DNA of 64,000 bases from contig JAQFVV010000253.1 in the NCBI GenBank assembly GCA_028023455.1, positions 754,469-818,468 of the forward strand. Direction: 5' to 3'. This stretch comes from Epiperipatus broadwayi. Its lineage: Eukaryota > Onychophora > Udeonychophora > Euonychophora > Peripatidae. The position numbers were made by a program, and so were the translations under genes. The notes beneath the pieces are model-generated. The model saw only the letters and a program-made list of their open reading frames with translations, did no database searches and was not told the DNA's origin. Of the stretch, positions 11,675-24,700 are shown in pieces (the first letter of the stretch is position 1; each line of letters starts with the position of its first letter).

Positions 11675-13625
11675 TATAAGTCAGATAATGAAGTGGAAGC
11701 TTACTGTATCTGCACTACAGGGCACCACCAGGTTATTTGAACCTAGAAAATTTATATAGTAGGCAGATACATGTTGTTAAGATCTAACTTTACATATATA
11801 TTTTATTCCGACCATCAGCCCAAGTCACTAGCTCGTGAAACATCAGAGATAATATAAAATATGGATTCTTATTAAAATATTTTTCAATATTAAAAAAAAA
11901 GAAGCCACTGCCAGTAATAACACACACAAACATTTATTTAACATCTATGTAATTTAGAATTATTATTTTAGTCTAACTTTTACTTTAACATTTAATTTAC
12001 ATTTTTAACTTTTATTTTTGGAAGTTCGCACAGATGAATTTAATATTTTATTAAAGTGTCGAGTATGAATAGACTACATAGATTGCATTTGAAAAGAAAA
12101 TATTCTATCCCTTATTTAACCTTAGGCCAAAAGTTCGCAGTTGAGCTAACGTCAATCCATCTGATACATCGATGTATTCAATGCAGCACGAATACGAAAG
12201 CACAAATACCATACTGTCAGGAATGTACATCTGAACAGCATGGTTATAGAAGACATTGACTCTCATCCAGAACAGGAATACTATATCTGTCTGATGAGAA
12301 GAGCAATAAAAAAAAATCCATAGGAAGGGACTGCATTTTCCATCTTATTATGCCATTCCATAGGCTAAAAAGGGGTGATCCAAGGAGCAGGGAATATTGT
12401 ATGTCTCCATTGGTCAATAAGAAAGGCTTATTTCGCCTGAGTGTGGCATATAAGGTGATGCTGCATGTAGAAGACCTCATACTACATTTACTAATTACAC
12501 CAATAAGTCCAATCCATTGACCCAATCCAACTATGAAACAAATAACCTAAGATTTACCCTCCCTTAATTAAACTAATATAACTTTACAAATCTATGCAGC
12601 CATTCATGCCCAACTTAAATTTAACATTTATTAAGTTTAGTTTAACGAAAAAACAAAAATCAGAATAAAACTTAAAAGAACAAAAAAAAAAAATTAATGG
12701 AAATGATTTACAAAAAATAATAATACATTCAATAAAATAATTATTAATAACTGATTAAGTTTGGTCAGATAGGAATTTCTATTGCAATAATTTAAATACT
12801 GGGAAAATTTTAGAATTAAAGTTCTTATTCTTATCAAATATTGGAATTTTAGAATTATAGTTAAAACTTATTAGAGTTCATAAAGTTCTTACGGTTTAAA
12901 CATACTGGAAAAGTTTCTTTTTTAGAAGTTTGCAATTTGGGATCCAGCGTTAATTCCCTCGATGTCCTGTGGTCTGCTGTATAAGAAAACGATTGGTCAT
13001 TTCTTTCTTTTTTATAGCAAAACTGAAGGGATTGAAGAGTGCATCTTTCCAATACCTTCTCCTTCAATTCTAGCACACCTCTGCTTTCACATCTCTGTCC
13101 TCTTTCTAGCTCTTACTTCACTAAAATTTATTTCCAAACTTTTCCTTTTATTGTAAAATTTTGGATCCAGTGGACATTACGTCATGACGATGATGATCTT
13201 TTTGTTGAGGTCCGTTTCCTGAGGGATTTCTTTTATTGGCTATTAGTTTCTATTGTCTTTTCTCTCCTATCTGACCTTTACCTATACATTTTGAAATGCC
13301 CAAGGGCTAGCTTACTTTTAACTAATTAAAATAATCATTTTTGTTTTACAATAGCATTAATTAATTTATTGTACAAACTTAAAGATATATTTTTATCTCT
13401 AAATCTTTTTAAGTTTTTGTTGAAAATTTAGTTTTAAAACTTTTTCTTTTTTTTAAATAAAGTTTTCTTCTAATAATTTTTCATCTGTGCGATTTTATAT
13501 ATATAAAGTTTAAATGACTTTTATCTTTCAATTTTTTATTTCTTAAAAATGTTTTTATATGTGAACTTTTCTTTTTAATGTCTAAATTTTTAAAACAAAT
13601 AATGTAACGGTGTGTGCCCATTACA
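11675..13625. repeat. Repeat family R3, copy A (2-kb noncoding, LTR-like ends)
   Basis: Homologous along its length to copies B (42215-44428) and C (45156-47359), but more diverged and about 250 bp shorter. Shared landmarks are CTGCACTACAGGGC near the left end, GTAGGCAGATAC, an internal inverted pair TCGCACAGATG / CATCTGTGCGA (about 12027 and 13481), and the right end TGTAACGG...CATTACA. The left end reads TATAAG where copy B reads TATAACGATC. It abuts the PLE inverted repeat that starts about 14 bp later. A short frame at 12056-12259 contains two CxxC pairs (see findings). No transposase, RT or gag is recognisable. Confidence 0.75.
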
Positions 13626-13827
13626 ATGTATATATAATAAAAACACAGAATTACTTCTATAAAAATGCTTTAATATTTCAACCAGCAGACTGGTTTTCAT
13701 CAGAAAGCAAAATGGCTACTTACAGAAATTAAGCACTAAAATATTACAGACAATTACATATCAGATAACAAAACTAATTCCTATAGGCTAAAAATCTTTA
13801 AAAACTTTGTATAAAATATATATATAT

Positions 13828-15603
13828 TGAACGGGGTTCGAATGTGCGAATTCGAAACACCGGCCTCTTAGGCAGAGAAGAACATACTCGGAGAGTATGT
13901 ATGCCCAAACGATAGCTATAAAATATATAACTAGCATTACATTTCCAGGACATAACTTCTTCTCGGCTGTTGAGTTCAACACCAAGTTCAAAGCACTTTT
14001 TTTTTGTTTGTGTATAAACACGGGTGCCAGCTATCTATTCAAGGATGAATAAATAATGCACTTTGAGCAATGGCCACTAACTCATCGCCTAAATCCATGA
14101 CTAGCTCAGCTGTTTGTAATCACTAATAGATTATACATAATTAGTGGTTAAAAGACTTGATAAAGAATTGTAAAAGGAATTTATAAAAAGAATTGTAAAA
14201 GAATTGATAAAAGGAATAGATAAAAAGAATTGACCAACAAATAAAGTTTAATTTTAAAGACAATTTATTAACTAACATTTATTTACTAAATTTAAACATT
14301 TTATAATTCTAATAAAAACACACGCATATTTTTAAATTAACATTTCTAAACTAGTTTAAATATTCTTGTATATTTTCATAACCGAACACTGGTATTTATC
14401 TAATTTAACCAATAATATTGATATAAGGATCACGCACATATTAACTCATGCACACACATAATAATAATAAAGTATTACATAGCATTTGAAATTTAAACAC
14501 ACATATCAATAGTTCATTTATGTATGATATCGAGTTCATATAATTAGACTCTTGGAGGATTCGCATGAATTAATGAAATGCAATGGCTATTACAGTATAA
14601 ACGAAAATAATCAAATGTTTTACCTAGGATTTTGAATGTAGATTTAACACTTTGTTTTCTTCTTGTTTGTTGTTTCTTCCAGTATGAATGGTTCCAGTAT
14701 GAATGCTTCCAGCTGGCTGGGATGTTTCCTTGATGAGTTTCCTTATTATTCACGATTATTACTATTGGAGACAATTAGATATTGACGGAGATTTTCTAAG
14801 TTGTTACGTTGACATTATTTCACGGGCAGATCTTGCTGTTTTCATTGGACTTTTTAGGCTGTGGAGAGGCGTGAATTCCCAAAATCTTCTCAACACTGCA
14901 TTTTGTTTGTTAACTGACTCAATTAATTTCTGAACTGCACTACTCAATTACTTTTGTGAACTGATTGTCTCAACTGATTGTCCGATAAAATATTCAGTAT
15001 TTATACCAATGAAGTGTTTTCTTTTCAATATCCTCCGGCAAATATCTGTTGTCGAAATTCTTTATCAATTAATCCTTTGATAAACGTGTTTTGGAAGATT
15101 GCTTAATTAGTAATAGCCATGCAGAGATGTTGTTTTATATTTTAATTAATAACCATTGCCGTGTTTTTTAATAATAATCTTCTTTAACTTTCATTTATTT
15201 ATAATAACATTTATTCTATTGTTGACAATCGCACATATATACGCACATATATTAGTTTTAACATTATTTTTTCTTTAATTAAACTTGAATGAAAAGAGAT
15301 TTGTATGTTTTAACTTTTTAAATTATATTTTTACGAATACTAATAAAAACTATTTATTTCCTTTTGTAAACCTTTAGTTTCATTTTTCAAACCAAGACTC
15401 CCCCTCCCCTCTTTTCATTAATTAATTGTAGCTTTTTTTTATTTCAAAAACTAACGCTAGAAAACTATTTAATTCTTATCTTTTTCGAAAACAAGCTGCA
15501 ATAAACTCTTCAACATTTAATTTTATGTTTTTCTTTTATGAAAGATTACTTTAATAATAATTTTAGATAAAAATTATATGTGCCTATATCAATATAGGTA
15601 CAA
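13828..15603. mobile_element. Unclassified 1.8-kb insertion in the left PLE arm
   Basis: The left arm matches the right arm up to an AT tract at about 13827 and again from about 15604. The 1.78 kb between has no counterpart on the right, so it inserted after the inverted pair formed, or was lost from one side. At its left end, on the minus strand (about 13920 down to 13845), TAGCTATCGTTTGGG followed about 50 bp later by GTTTCGAATTCG resembles Pol III A and B boxes. The insertion may therefore begin with a SINE. It also holds AATTGTAAAAG-like tandem motifs at 14150-14235. Two open frames of about 76 codons near 14.5-14.9 kb have no recognisable family. Target duplications cannot be defined inside the AT repeat. 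Confidence 0.6.
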
Positions 15604-15966
15604 TATATTTACAAAACTTTGTATAAAAAATACTAAAAAAATTATTTCACAAAAAACTTATTTTAAAAAACTAAAACCATACATACATTATTATTATATA
15701 TTAAAATATATCAAAAAAACAATAAAAATATTTTATTATACATGCACACACTAAAAAAACTGTAAACCTATACATATTCTACTATATGTATTTTACTATA
15801 TACATATATATCTTATGCACATATATTTTTTATATTTATTCTACTTCATGCTAGTCCACCCATAAAATAATTATTCAGGAAACAAAAAATAATTATTTAG
15901 GAAATAAAAAAACAAATCCCTAGGAAACCAGGTAATTCAAAGATGTGATAGTACCTATATTCATAT

Positions 15967-16797
15967 TCATCCCATGAGGATGTAATGTCTTAAATTTAAA
16001 AATAAAAAACTCTCCTTCTGTTTTCTTTTTCTCATGGAAGAAAAATTATCTTCCAATATAACCACTTTTAAATCATCAATCGAGTGATCAGGTAAATTGA
16101 AATGTTTAGAAACTGGTCTCTCTTCATTTTTATGTAAAATATCAAACCTATGGTTGGTCATTCTAATATGTAGACTTTTTGCTGACTCACCTATGTAATG
16201 ACACAAGCATCTATTACATTCTATTAAATATACCAAGTTTATACTTTTACAATTGACATAGTTGGGGATATACCATTTAAAACCATGAATGGTATCTCCT
16301 TGAATCATCTTTGTAACAATAATATGTTTGCATGTAAGATATCTCTTATCCCCACATGAAAAACATCCCTTTTCAGACACAAAATTAGTGCCAAAAGCTG
16401 TCCTTACAAGTCTATCCCTAGGCGTCCTATGTCTACGATAGGGAAAAACAGATCTCAGATAATCTGTGGAATTTAATATATTAAAATGTTTCCATAATAT
16501 TTGGTTAATATTAGGCAAATCATCCTTGAAGGTAAGAACCAGTGGTATATTTATCAACTGACTCTTTCTTTTCTTAGATAGAAGAAGTTCCTGCCTGTCA
16601 ACTTCTGAAGATTTTACCACTGCCCTATCTAACAGTCCTTTAGGATATTTTATATTGATAAATTTATTATATAAAACCTTGTTATTTTGCTGAAGAAATC
16701 CCTGATCATTGCAAATCCTTTTAATTCTTAAAAATTGACTGTAAGGGATATTAGTCTTTAAGTGCTTAGGGTGATTACTATAAAAATGTAGGTAGCC
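15967..16797 (-). pseudogene. PLE left copy: RT-thumb linker and GIY-YIG domain
   Basis: An open minus-strand frame of about 276 codons runs from the palindrome centre. It starts with YLHFYSNHPKHLK then IPYSQFLRIKRIC, the conserved linker of this PLE group. It continues through a cysteine-bearing segment (CFSCGDKRYLTCKH) to the nuclease: LVYLIECNRCLCHYIGES, then R..NHR and KHFNLPDHS, the GIY-YIG core with its conserved R and H neighbourhood. The RT catalytic core is missing because the copy is 5'-truncated. It is the more intact of the two arms, with no internal stop, though it lacks about five codons present in the other arm before the YRRHRT block. Full-length PLE proteins are several times longer. 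Confidence 0.8.
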
Positions 16798-16813
16798 AAC
16801 TGATAGTCATGCT

Positions 16814-17707
16814 TACCTACATTTTTATAGTAATCACCCTAAGCACTTAAAGACTAATATCACTTCCAGTCAATTTTTAAGGATTAAAAGAATTTGCAGT
16901 GATCAGGGATTTCTTCAGCAAAATAACAAGGTTTTATATAATAAATTTATCAATATAAAATATCTTAAAGGACTGTTAGATAGGGCAGTGGTAAAATCTT
17001 CAGAAGTTGACAGGCAGAAACTTCTTCTATCTAAGAAAAGAAAGAGTCAGTTGATAAATATACCACTGTTTCTTACCTTCAATGATGATTTGCCTAATAT
17101 TAACCAAATATTATGGAAACATTTTAATATATTAAATTCCACAGATTATCTGCGATCTGTTTTTCCTTATCCATCTAAAGTTGTATACCGTAGACATAGG
17201 ACACTTAGGGATAGACTTGTAAGGACAGCTTTTGGCACTAATTTTGTGTCAGAAAAGGGATGTTTTTAATGTGGGGATAAGAGATGTCTTACATGCAAAC
17301 ATATTATTGTTACAAAGATGATTCAGGGAGATACCATTCATGGTTTTAAATGGTATATCCTCAACTATGTCAATTGTAAAAGTATAAACTTGGTATATTT
17401 AATAGAATGTAATAGATGCTTGTGTCATTACATAGGTGAGTCAGCAAACAGTTTACATATTAGAATGACCAACCATAGGTTTGATATTTTACATAAAAAT
17501 AAAGATAGACCAGTTTCTAAACATTTCAATTTATCTGATCACTCGATTGATGATTTAAGAGTGGTTATATTGGAAGATAACTTTTCTTCCATGAGAGAAA
17601 GAAAACAGAATGAGAGTTTTTTTATTTTTAAATTTAAGACATTACATTCTCATGGGATGAGTATGAATATAGGTACTATCACATCTTTGAATTACCTGGT
17701 TTCCTAG
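16814..17707 (+). pseudogene. PLE right copy: RT-thumb linker and GIY-YIG domain, one stop
   Basis: This is the inverted counterpart of the left arm, with the same order of blocks read rightwards from the centre. It differs by scattered substitutions (for example ITSSQFLRIKRIC instead of IPYSQ...) and has PSKVV before YRRHRT, absent on the left. In-frame TAA at about 17267-17269 replaces the serine codon of CFSCG, splitting the frame. The GIY-YIG block (LVYLIECNRC, CHYIGES) is intact. The substitutions show the arms have diverged since formation, so they are not an assembly artefact of one sequence read twice. Confidence 0.8.
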
Positions 17708-18237
17708 GGATTTGTTTTTTTTATTTCCTAAATAATTATTTTTTGTTTCCTGAATAATTATTTTATGGGTGGACTAGCACGAAGTAGAATAAATATAAAA
17801 AATATATGTGCATAAGATATATATGTATATAGTAAAATACATATAGTAGAATATATATATATATATATATACAGTTTTTTTAGTGTGTGCATATACAATA
17901 ATATATTTTATTGTTTTTTTGATATATTTTAATATATAATGTATGTATGGTTTTAGTTTTTTAAAATAAGTTTTTTGTGAAATAATTTTTTTAGTATTTT
18001 TTATACAAAGTTTTGTAAATATATATATTATACAAAGTTTTAAAGATTTTTAGCCTATAGAAATTAGTTTTGTTATCTGATACGTAACGGTCTGTAATAT
18101 TTTAGTGCTTAATTTCTGTAAGTAGCCATTTTGCTTTCTGATGAAAACCAGTCTGCTGGTTGAAATATTAAAGCATTTTTATAGAAGTAATTCTGTGTTT
18201 TTATTTTAAAAAAAAATATTTTTCCTTCAGTTAGTTT

Positions 18238-18247
<10 letters not shown>

Positions 18248-18281
<34 letters not shown>
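18248..18281. repeat. (TA)n microsatellite
   Basis: About 34 bp of TA dinucleotides next to TGTGTGTATA. Confidence 0.9.
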
Positions 18282-18284
<3 letters not shown>

Positions 18285-18591
18285 GGAAAGTAACTATTTT
18301 TCACACATGCACTATTAAATAGATATCCATCTCTTCATCAATAAATATTTTAAAATCATAAGTGCTCCACCTATGCTTAAAGCTTATTCTTTAAATGAGC
18401 CAACTTTTATTGACCAATTTAAATTCAGTGCTAGATCTTATTGTGACCCTAATTTTTAAATAGATATATTACTTGCACAAGTTCAGATTATATATCACAG
18501 GAAAAAAACAAAAAGGTATCAGTTATATCACTGGAGAACAAAGAGATTAAAATATAGTAGAAATAAATATACTTTTAATGATTATATTATT

Positions 18592-19299
18592 TGTAAATAT
18601 GCATTTATTTTTATATAGTGCTGTGTTTACAATTGTATTACATTCAAATATCAGCCTTTCAAGCTAATTGTGCACTAGCTTTGTGAGTGTTAATGATAAA
18701 TGAATACTTTCCCCTCCAATACAAGATATAGTATATATGCAGGAATAAAATGAATCCACCTATTCCTACAACTCAAATACTTATATATGAGCAAATCTGA
18801 AGTACTCACAAGAAAAGCATGAGGAAAGACCACTCATTTTAAATTACTATTTACAATGTGTGAATGAATGACTATATCTTGTATTGGAGGAGAAAGTATT
18901 CATTTATCATTAACACTCACAAAGCGTGTGCACAATTAGTTTGAAAGGCTGATATTTGAATGTAATACAATTGTAAACACAGTGCTATATAAAAATAAAT
19001 GCTTATTTACATATGATTAAGTTTCAGTTAGGGTGACATTTAGTAAATTCTAGACAATTTCACCAATGTCATTCATTCAGACATCGTAAATAGTAATTTA
19101 AAGTGAGTGGTCTTTCCTCATGATTTCCTTGCCGGTACTTCAGATTTGCTCATATATAAGCATTTGAGTTGTAGGAATAGGTGGATTCATTTTATTCCTG
19201 CATAAATAATATATCTTGTATTGGAGGGGAAAGTATTCATTTATCATTAACATTCACAAAGCGCGTGCACAATTAGCTTGAAAGGCTGATATTTGAATA
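18592..19299. repeat. Foldback repeat family R2, three units (forward, reverse, reverse)
   Basis: Units share CAGCCTTTCAAGCTAATTGT, GATAAATGAATACTTTC, a CAATACAAGATAT block and AATGAATGAC. The first (about 18592-18870) is forward. The second (18872-18998) is a short reverse copy. The third (19000-19299) is a full reverse copy. Together they can fold into a hairpin of about 300 bp per arm. No coding capacity. The same family recurs at 29955-30895 with the same foldback arrangement. It resembles a MITE or foldback element; no transposase source is visible here. Confidence 0.75.
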
Positions 19300-22200
19300 A
19301 TTATATTATTGTAAAAACAATTGAAGTTTAAAACTGTATTTTAAAGATATATTAAAAGAATGAGAAATGAATAATGAGATTGGTAATTGAGATTTCTGAA
19401 AAGATGTTCAGAAGCTACAGATTATATACTTCGACCTTCATCTTATAATCACAAATAATAATTAAACATTATATATTTAAAAGTATATGTATTACAATAC
19501 TATTAATACCATCAATATTGTAAACTCTTAAATGACAAATAAAAATTAAATATTAAAGTTATCTTTAGATCAAACTAAATAAAACTGCTGCAAGCTGCTT
19601 CACTTTGTTAAAAATTAAAATTACTTGAAAAAAACTATTTTGACCAACTTTCTACTAAGATATAAAATTTTGTAATTTTAATTTGACTATATATTGTACC
19701 TAACTGAAGTTTCACTTAGTTCCAAAAGGAGCCAAAGGTTATCTTAGCTTAACCTTTTGGTTTGAAATTGTCTGATTTTTTAAATAAAATAATAATGATA
19801 AAAATGAAAATTAAATTAGTTAATGAATATATGGGATAATCTTACATATATTATGTGAATTATTTTTGATAAGAGATGCTAGACAATAATTTGAATTAAA
19901 AGAAATATCAGAAATAGTTGGGAAATGATAAATCATATTTAATGTATTTTAAAGTAACTATTGTATAATTCATTTTGATGTCTAAATGATAGTAATGAGA
20001 TATTATAAATAAGTTAGAATGAATAATAATAAATTTTAAAAAAAGTAATTTGTAAGTTTTATTAAAACAATATAACAGTATTTATTAGATGTAAGTTAGT
20101 AGCGTTCCACTTATAAAATTATTTTAAATTAAATATTTGGTAATATTTTTAGTTTTGTAATTTTAAAGAAATAACTTTTAAACAATGGGTGAGCTCAGAT
20201 TTATAGATTACCCAGATATGGAAGTGTGTGTGTGTGCAAGAAAGATACATGAACATAAAAAGAAAATAACAATAAAAAAATATTTTAATTCTAATATTTA
20301 TAAAAAAATAAATAAATAAATGGATGGATATAAATTTATGGAAGAAATATTTAAAAGTTAATAAAGAGGGATAGTTCTGAATTTTATATTTATTACTATT
20401 ATGTTTAAAAAAATATTATTTAAAAAAATAATATGTAACATTTGTTAAACAATGAATTTTTGACTTTGTGGCTATGAGTCATGTGATTTCGTATCATTAG
20501 AAATTGCATTAGTAAATCGACTTTACAGCTGATCTGTCAAAAGTAGTAAGGTTTAATAAAAAATAATTTTATTGGCTTATAAGCCAACTAATATAAGAAA
20601 TGGGTGTATTAAACAATATCAGGTATAAAAGAAAAAATCTGGAATTCTCCAGGGGGCTGATGTTTTTTTATTGCTGCAAGTAGCTGAATCCAAGAGTATT
20701 ATTTAATAAAAAAATTTTTTTTTTTTTTTTAAAAATTATTATTTATTTAAAGTATAATATTTAAAATCATCTTGCAGTGATGAAGGGCTGAAGAAAAGGT
20801 AACTATCCTGATATTAAATTTCAACCAGAACAATAAATAAGATTATAGTGAGAAAATGTTTGGAATAAAGCTAGCGTCTGTTATATTGTATGCATTTGAT
20901 TTAGTCGTTTTCCTTTACTTGAAAGTAAAATTAAAGAACTAATTAATAATGATTTACTTATATGAATATTCGATGGCACTAAAATATTTTGACAATAAAA
21001 TGCTAAATACTTATCTTATTAAATTAAAAGTATATGTAAAAAGATGAAAAAAGACATTTTTAAGTTTAAACAAAAAAAAAACATTATAATGAAGCTACAT
21101 TTGGTTCAAGTGAATTAATAAAGAATGATTTTTTTTTTTGTTGTTCTAAAGAAAGTTATTATTTATACCTTGACATAAGTGGAAAGGATTTGTTTAGTTG
21201 AAAGCAAATAGATAAACTTGTATTTTAAATAATAATTTTTATTTTACCCAGTAATGAAATAAAATTATTCTGAGACAAAACTTCAAAGTAATCGGCAAAA
21301 TATCAGTAATGAACTTATATTGGTCAAGTACATAGTAAATCATTCGGCTATATTTGACATTTATAAATAAATTTATGACAGTTAATTTTAGCTATAAACT
21401 GAGAAACGTCTTAAAATATATATATATTAAAAGAATGCTGCTCTTATGTTTAAAGTAATCAAAGAAAATTGTTTTAAAGTAAAACACGTCATGAAATATT
21501 ATTATATAAAAAATATGTTTTAAAAAAAAAAAACTGTATTTTAAAAGATGCTTTTTCGTAAAAGAGAACAAAGAAATTCAGATAAAGAAATATATATTAT
21601 TATATGCATTTCAAAACCCAGGATCCTATAAATAAAAATAATGTGCTCAGCTGAAGAATTTATTTTGTTTCATGCCGGCTTAATCTTAATCTTATTATTT
21701 AAATTTTTTTTTTAATTGCTTTAAAAAAAATATTATTAATGAACTATTGAACATTTTCGTTTGGAAATGATTGCCATGTATATAAATGTATTAATTGAAG
21801 CTTCGAATTGAAATAGATATCTTAACCTGGATAAATTGTCTACACATTATGAAATGGAAAAATCATCACGGAGCCGAAATATGAACTTGAATTAATGTAT
21901 TATTATTATTTTTTATATGGTCTGCTTTATTGATTTTAAAAAAAGAAACCATAAAAATATTTATGCTATTAAATTCTATGTAACACTTTTTGCATAAATA
22001 TACAGGTAAACTAGGGTTATAATTTTAAAACGAGATAGGTTTATTTGAATGAGCAAATGTTTCTTGCCATTTTTAAGTAGATTTAGTTTATTTATCAAGC
22101 ATTACACTAACTAGTTTCTATTTAATAATGTTATTATAGAGATTTAAATATCATAGTCTTATTTTCATATAAATGGGATGTTTTACTCAATTTTATTTTA

Positions 22201-22340
22201 AATTTACTAGAGAAGTTTATCAGAGAGTATCCATTCATTTGTTTTATGAATGTTATATTAATAATAATTGCAAATATTTTATATTCATCGAGAAGTAAAT
22301 ATTCTTGCATTTAATTTACAATTTTGAAAGTCCACTAGTT
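19300..22340. other. AT-rich noncoding sequence
   Basis: Three kilobases with homopolymer A/T runs and no gene, RNA or defined repeat that I can support. Confidence 0.5.
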
Positions 22341-22369
22341 ACTATATTTGTTAGCATTTAATATTTTTT

Positions 22370-22920
22370 TATGTGGGCATTGTGCCTTGCCTAGAATTTT
22401 ATATGCAGTTGAGTTTAAAGTATTTTCTACAGTAGTCATTTGACACATAGTTTGCTTTGTTGGTTTGAACATTGGATATACGTTTTGTATTTTATAAATT
22501 TCTTGGAAATAACTTAGTAGTTTAAGTGAAGTATATATCTTGCTATTAGTTAGAATTTGTTAGCCTCAATAGATAGGCTTAGTTTATAATTTTTGAATAT
22601 GCCTTATGGAGTCGATAAAAATCCTCCATCCTTATTGTAATATATTTCCATGATTTGATAGTGCTTGTCCCCAAAAGAGTGTATTGTATTGTATTGTATT
22701 TGCCAGTGATGACGATCACATTTATAAGCATTGGAAATCCCATGAGAGGATTGTGCTTTTCTGGTGGGTGTTCCTGTTCCCAGATGTACTGAAGATAAAT
22801 TACAGACATCGTTATTTTTGCCTCGAAGTTAGGTATTTTTGGAAGCCACCATATTCTTTTCCAGCTCTGAGGAGCCTAGTATGTTATATTTTTTGCCTAT
22901 CATTCATGATGACTTAATGC
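22370..22920 (-). pseudogene. Possible LINE ORF2 C-terminal relic
   Basis: Minus-strand frames here (for example 22579-22809, ending EDFYRLHKAYSKIIN) have more balanced codon-like composition than the surroundings. They sit like the tails of the zinc-knuckle LINEs at 2.9-4.0 and 60.9-61.8 kb. There is no diagnostic cysteine-histidine block or RT motif, so the assignment is weak. A short GTATT direct repeat lies near 22680-22702. Confidence 0.25.
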
Positions 22921-22959
22921 TAATTCCACCACAGTAGGTGATGTTGCATTTGTTTTAGA

Positions 22960-24700
22960 TTTGTGATGACAATATATGCTTGTTTGAGGAAATGTATTTC
23001 TTCAGGTAGTTGTAGCTAATTTATGGCTCATAGGTATATCAATGTTTGAATTGTGTTGCTATGATAGTTTTATCAAGCACAAGCTAAACAACAATACGTT
23101 ATATTTATTTTAAAGTATACTAAATATGCATATGGTATAAATGGCAATTCACACATAATAATTTAATATTTTCATCCAGAATTTCGCCGCTGGATTTGTA
23201 AGTCTGTTATATCTATTTTTAAAACATTGAGGGAATAATGTTATGTGGACTAAAGTTATTTTAAAAAAATATAACTGATCTCCGATGAATGATTGTCCCA
23301 TACGCTTAAGTTAGTTTATTTTTAATATTAGCTTAATCTGATTTAAAGATATATCTAGCTGTGATATTAGTTATATCCGTGAAACTAGTGATGATATTTT
23401 TAAAAAGTATTGTTGAATATGCTTACTCCAACTTAGCGTTTGTTAAGTTGAGGAGTATAAAATTAAGCTTAGTGTTTTCAATATAAACATAGTTCTGTGT
23501 GTTATTTTGATTAGTAGATGACACAATAATGTTATTAATTAGTCCAAATAATTATATAAAATTTTAGTATGGTATTGGCACTGTTTGTATTCCACTACAT
23601 TTATAAACATTTCTTCTCATTATTAATAAATCAAATTATTATTATTTCAAAAGTTTTGTTTGTTTGTTTTACTTTTACATGAAAATATATTATTGTCTTG
23701 GGTTCCAAGTTCACAAAGTCTTAATTTTTTAAATTTAATGAATCTTCAATTCAGAAATTTACAAGTAGATTCTAAGTTAATTAAATACAATTGATATTGT
23801 CTTAAAAATTAAAAAGCTTTGTTAAAGTAAATGATTCTCATATTGAATCACAAATACAGATAATTGCATTATAGCAGATACATAATTAAATACTTAGTTA
23901 AAAATTTATTTTTTTTAAATTATCAGTTTATCTTTCAGACTAAAGATTATGCAATATCAGATTAACACTATTAGTACTTCAGAAGAATATTTTAATTAAT
24001 ATTATTTTAAAAGCTGCTCATTATCTTATATTCACTGCCCATCATCTATCATCATCTTAAATCTTATATATTTAAAGAATTCTAATCCATTTGCATTTGA
24101 GGTCTTTAGTGGTTGTCTATGAGTATGGAAAGGCATTAAAAGTACCCTTGCTTTTTTCTTTGTTCAAGTAATATTTTAGATAATAGGCCATTATTAGTTT
24201 AAATTTAAATTGATTTATTAAATTTTGTGAATTAATATTTGTTTTATTTATTCTTTTAAGATTGAACATACTATAATTATTTTATGGTCAGCTAAGATGT
24301 CACTTATTTATTTATTAATCACAGTAATTCTTTGTTAGGCAACTTAACTTAAACTTTAATTTTACACAAGAGTTTTAGTTTTAAAATCCCTGAGGTTATT
24401 TACTCTTGTTGTCTTAGTAAATATAATTCTGTAAGATAATCTTATAAAGCAAAGCATCATAGGTTTTATTCAGAGAGTGTATAATCTATTAGTAGGACTA
24501 ATATGGTAAGCATTAATTAGTGATTTTAGATAATCTTTTGTATGGTTTATTAAAATAACAATATGCTGTGGTAGTTATAGTTCATCAGTATTGGATTTGA
24601 CCTCTATTTGACTATACGTCTCTGGATCATCATTTCTTTTCTTTAAATTTATTGTAACCCCACTGAGCAGAGTCGTTTAGAGTCTCTAATGTATAGTTCA
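22960..24700. other. AT-rich noncoding sequence
   Basis: No gene or ordered repeat recognised. Confidence 0.5.

Larger units (their letters stand above)
13639..18205. mobile_element. Head-to-head pair of 5'-truncated Penelope-like elements forming a long inverted repeat
   Basis: The right arm (16814-18205, about 1.39 kb) is the near-exact reverse complement of the left arm (13639-13827 plus 15604-16795, about 1.38 kb once the insertion is removed). The arms meet across an 18-bp spacer at 16796-16813. Each arm carries the C-terminal RT-thumb/linker and GIY-YIG coding region, read outward from the centre. A noncoding terminal segment follows, ending in the shared block around CAGTCTGCTGGTTGAAATAT. 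Penelope-like elements are known for inverted and 5'-truncated partial copies, so this fits one insertion complex rather than two unrelated hits. Confidence 0.85.

Noticed and set aside
12244-12525. 93-residue minus-strand frame considered as a missing M13 exon
   Set aside because: It lies within repeat family R3 and has none of the expected motifs.
13840-13925. Complete tRNA gene on the minus strand
   Set aside because: A- and B-box-like sequences are present, but no acceptor stem or seven-base anticodon loop fits; at most a SINE head.
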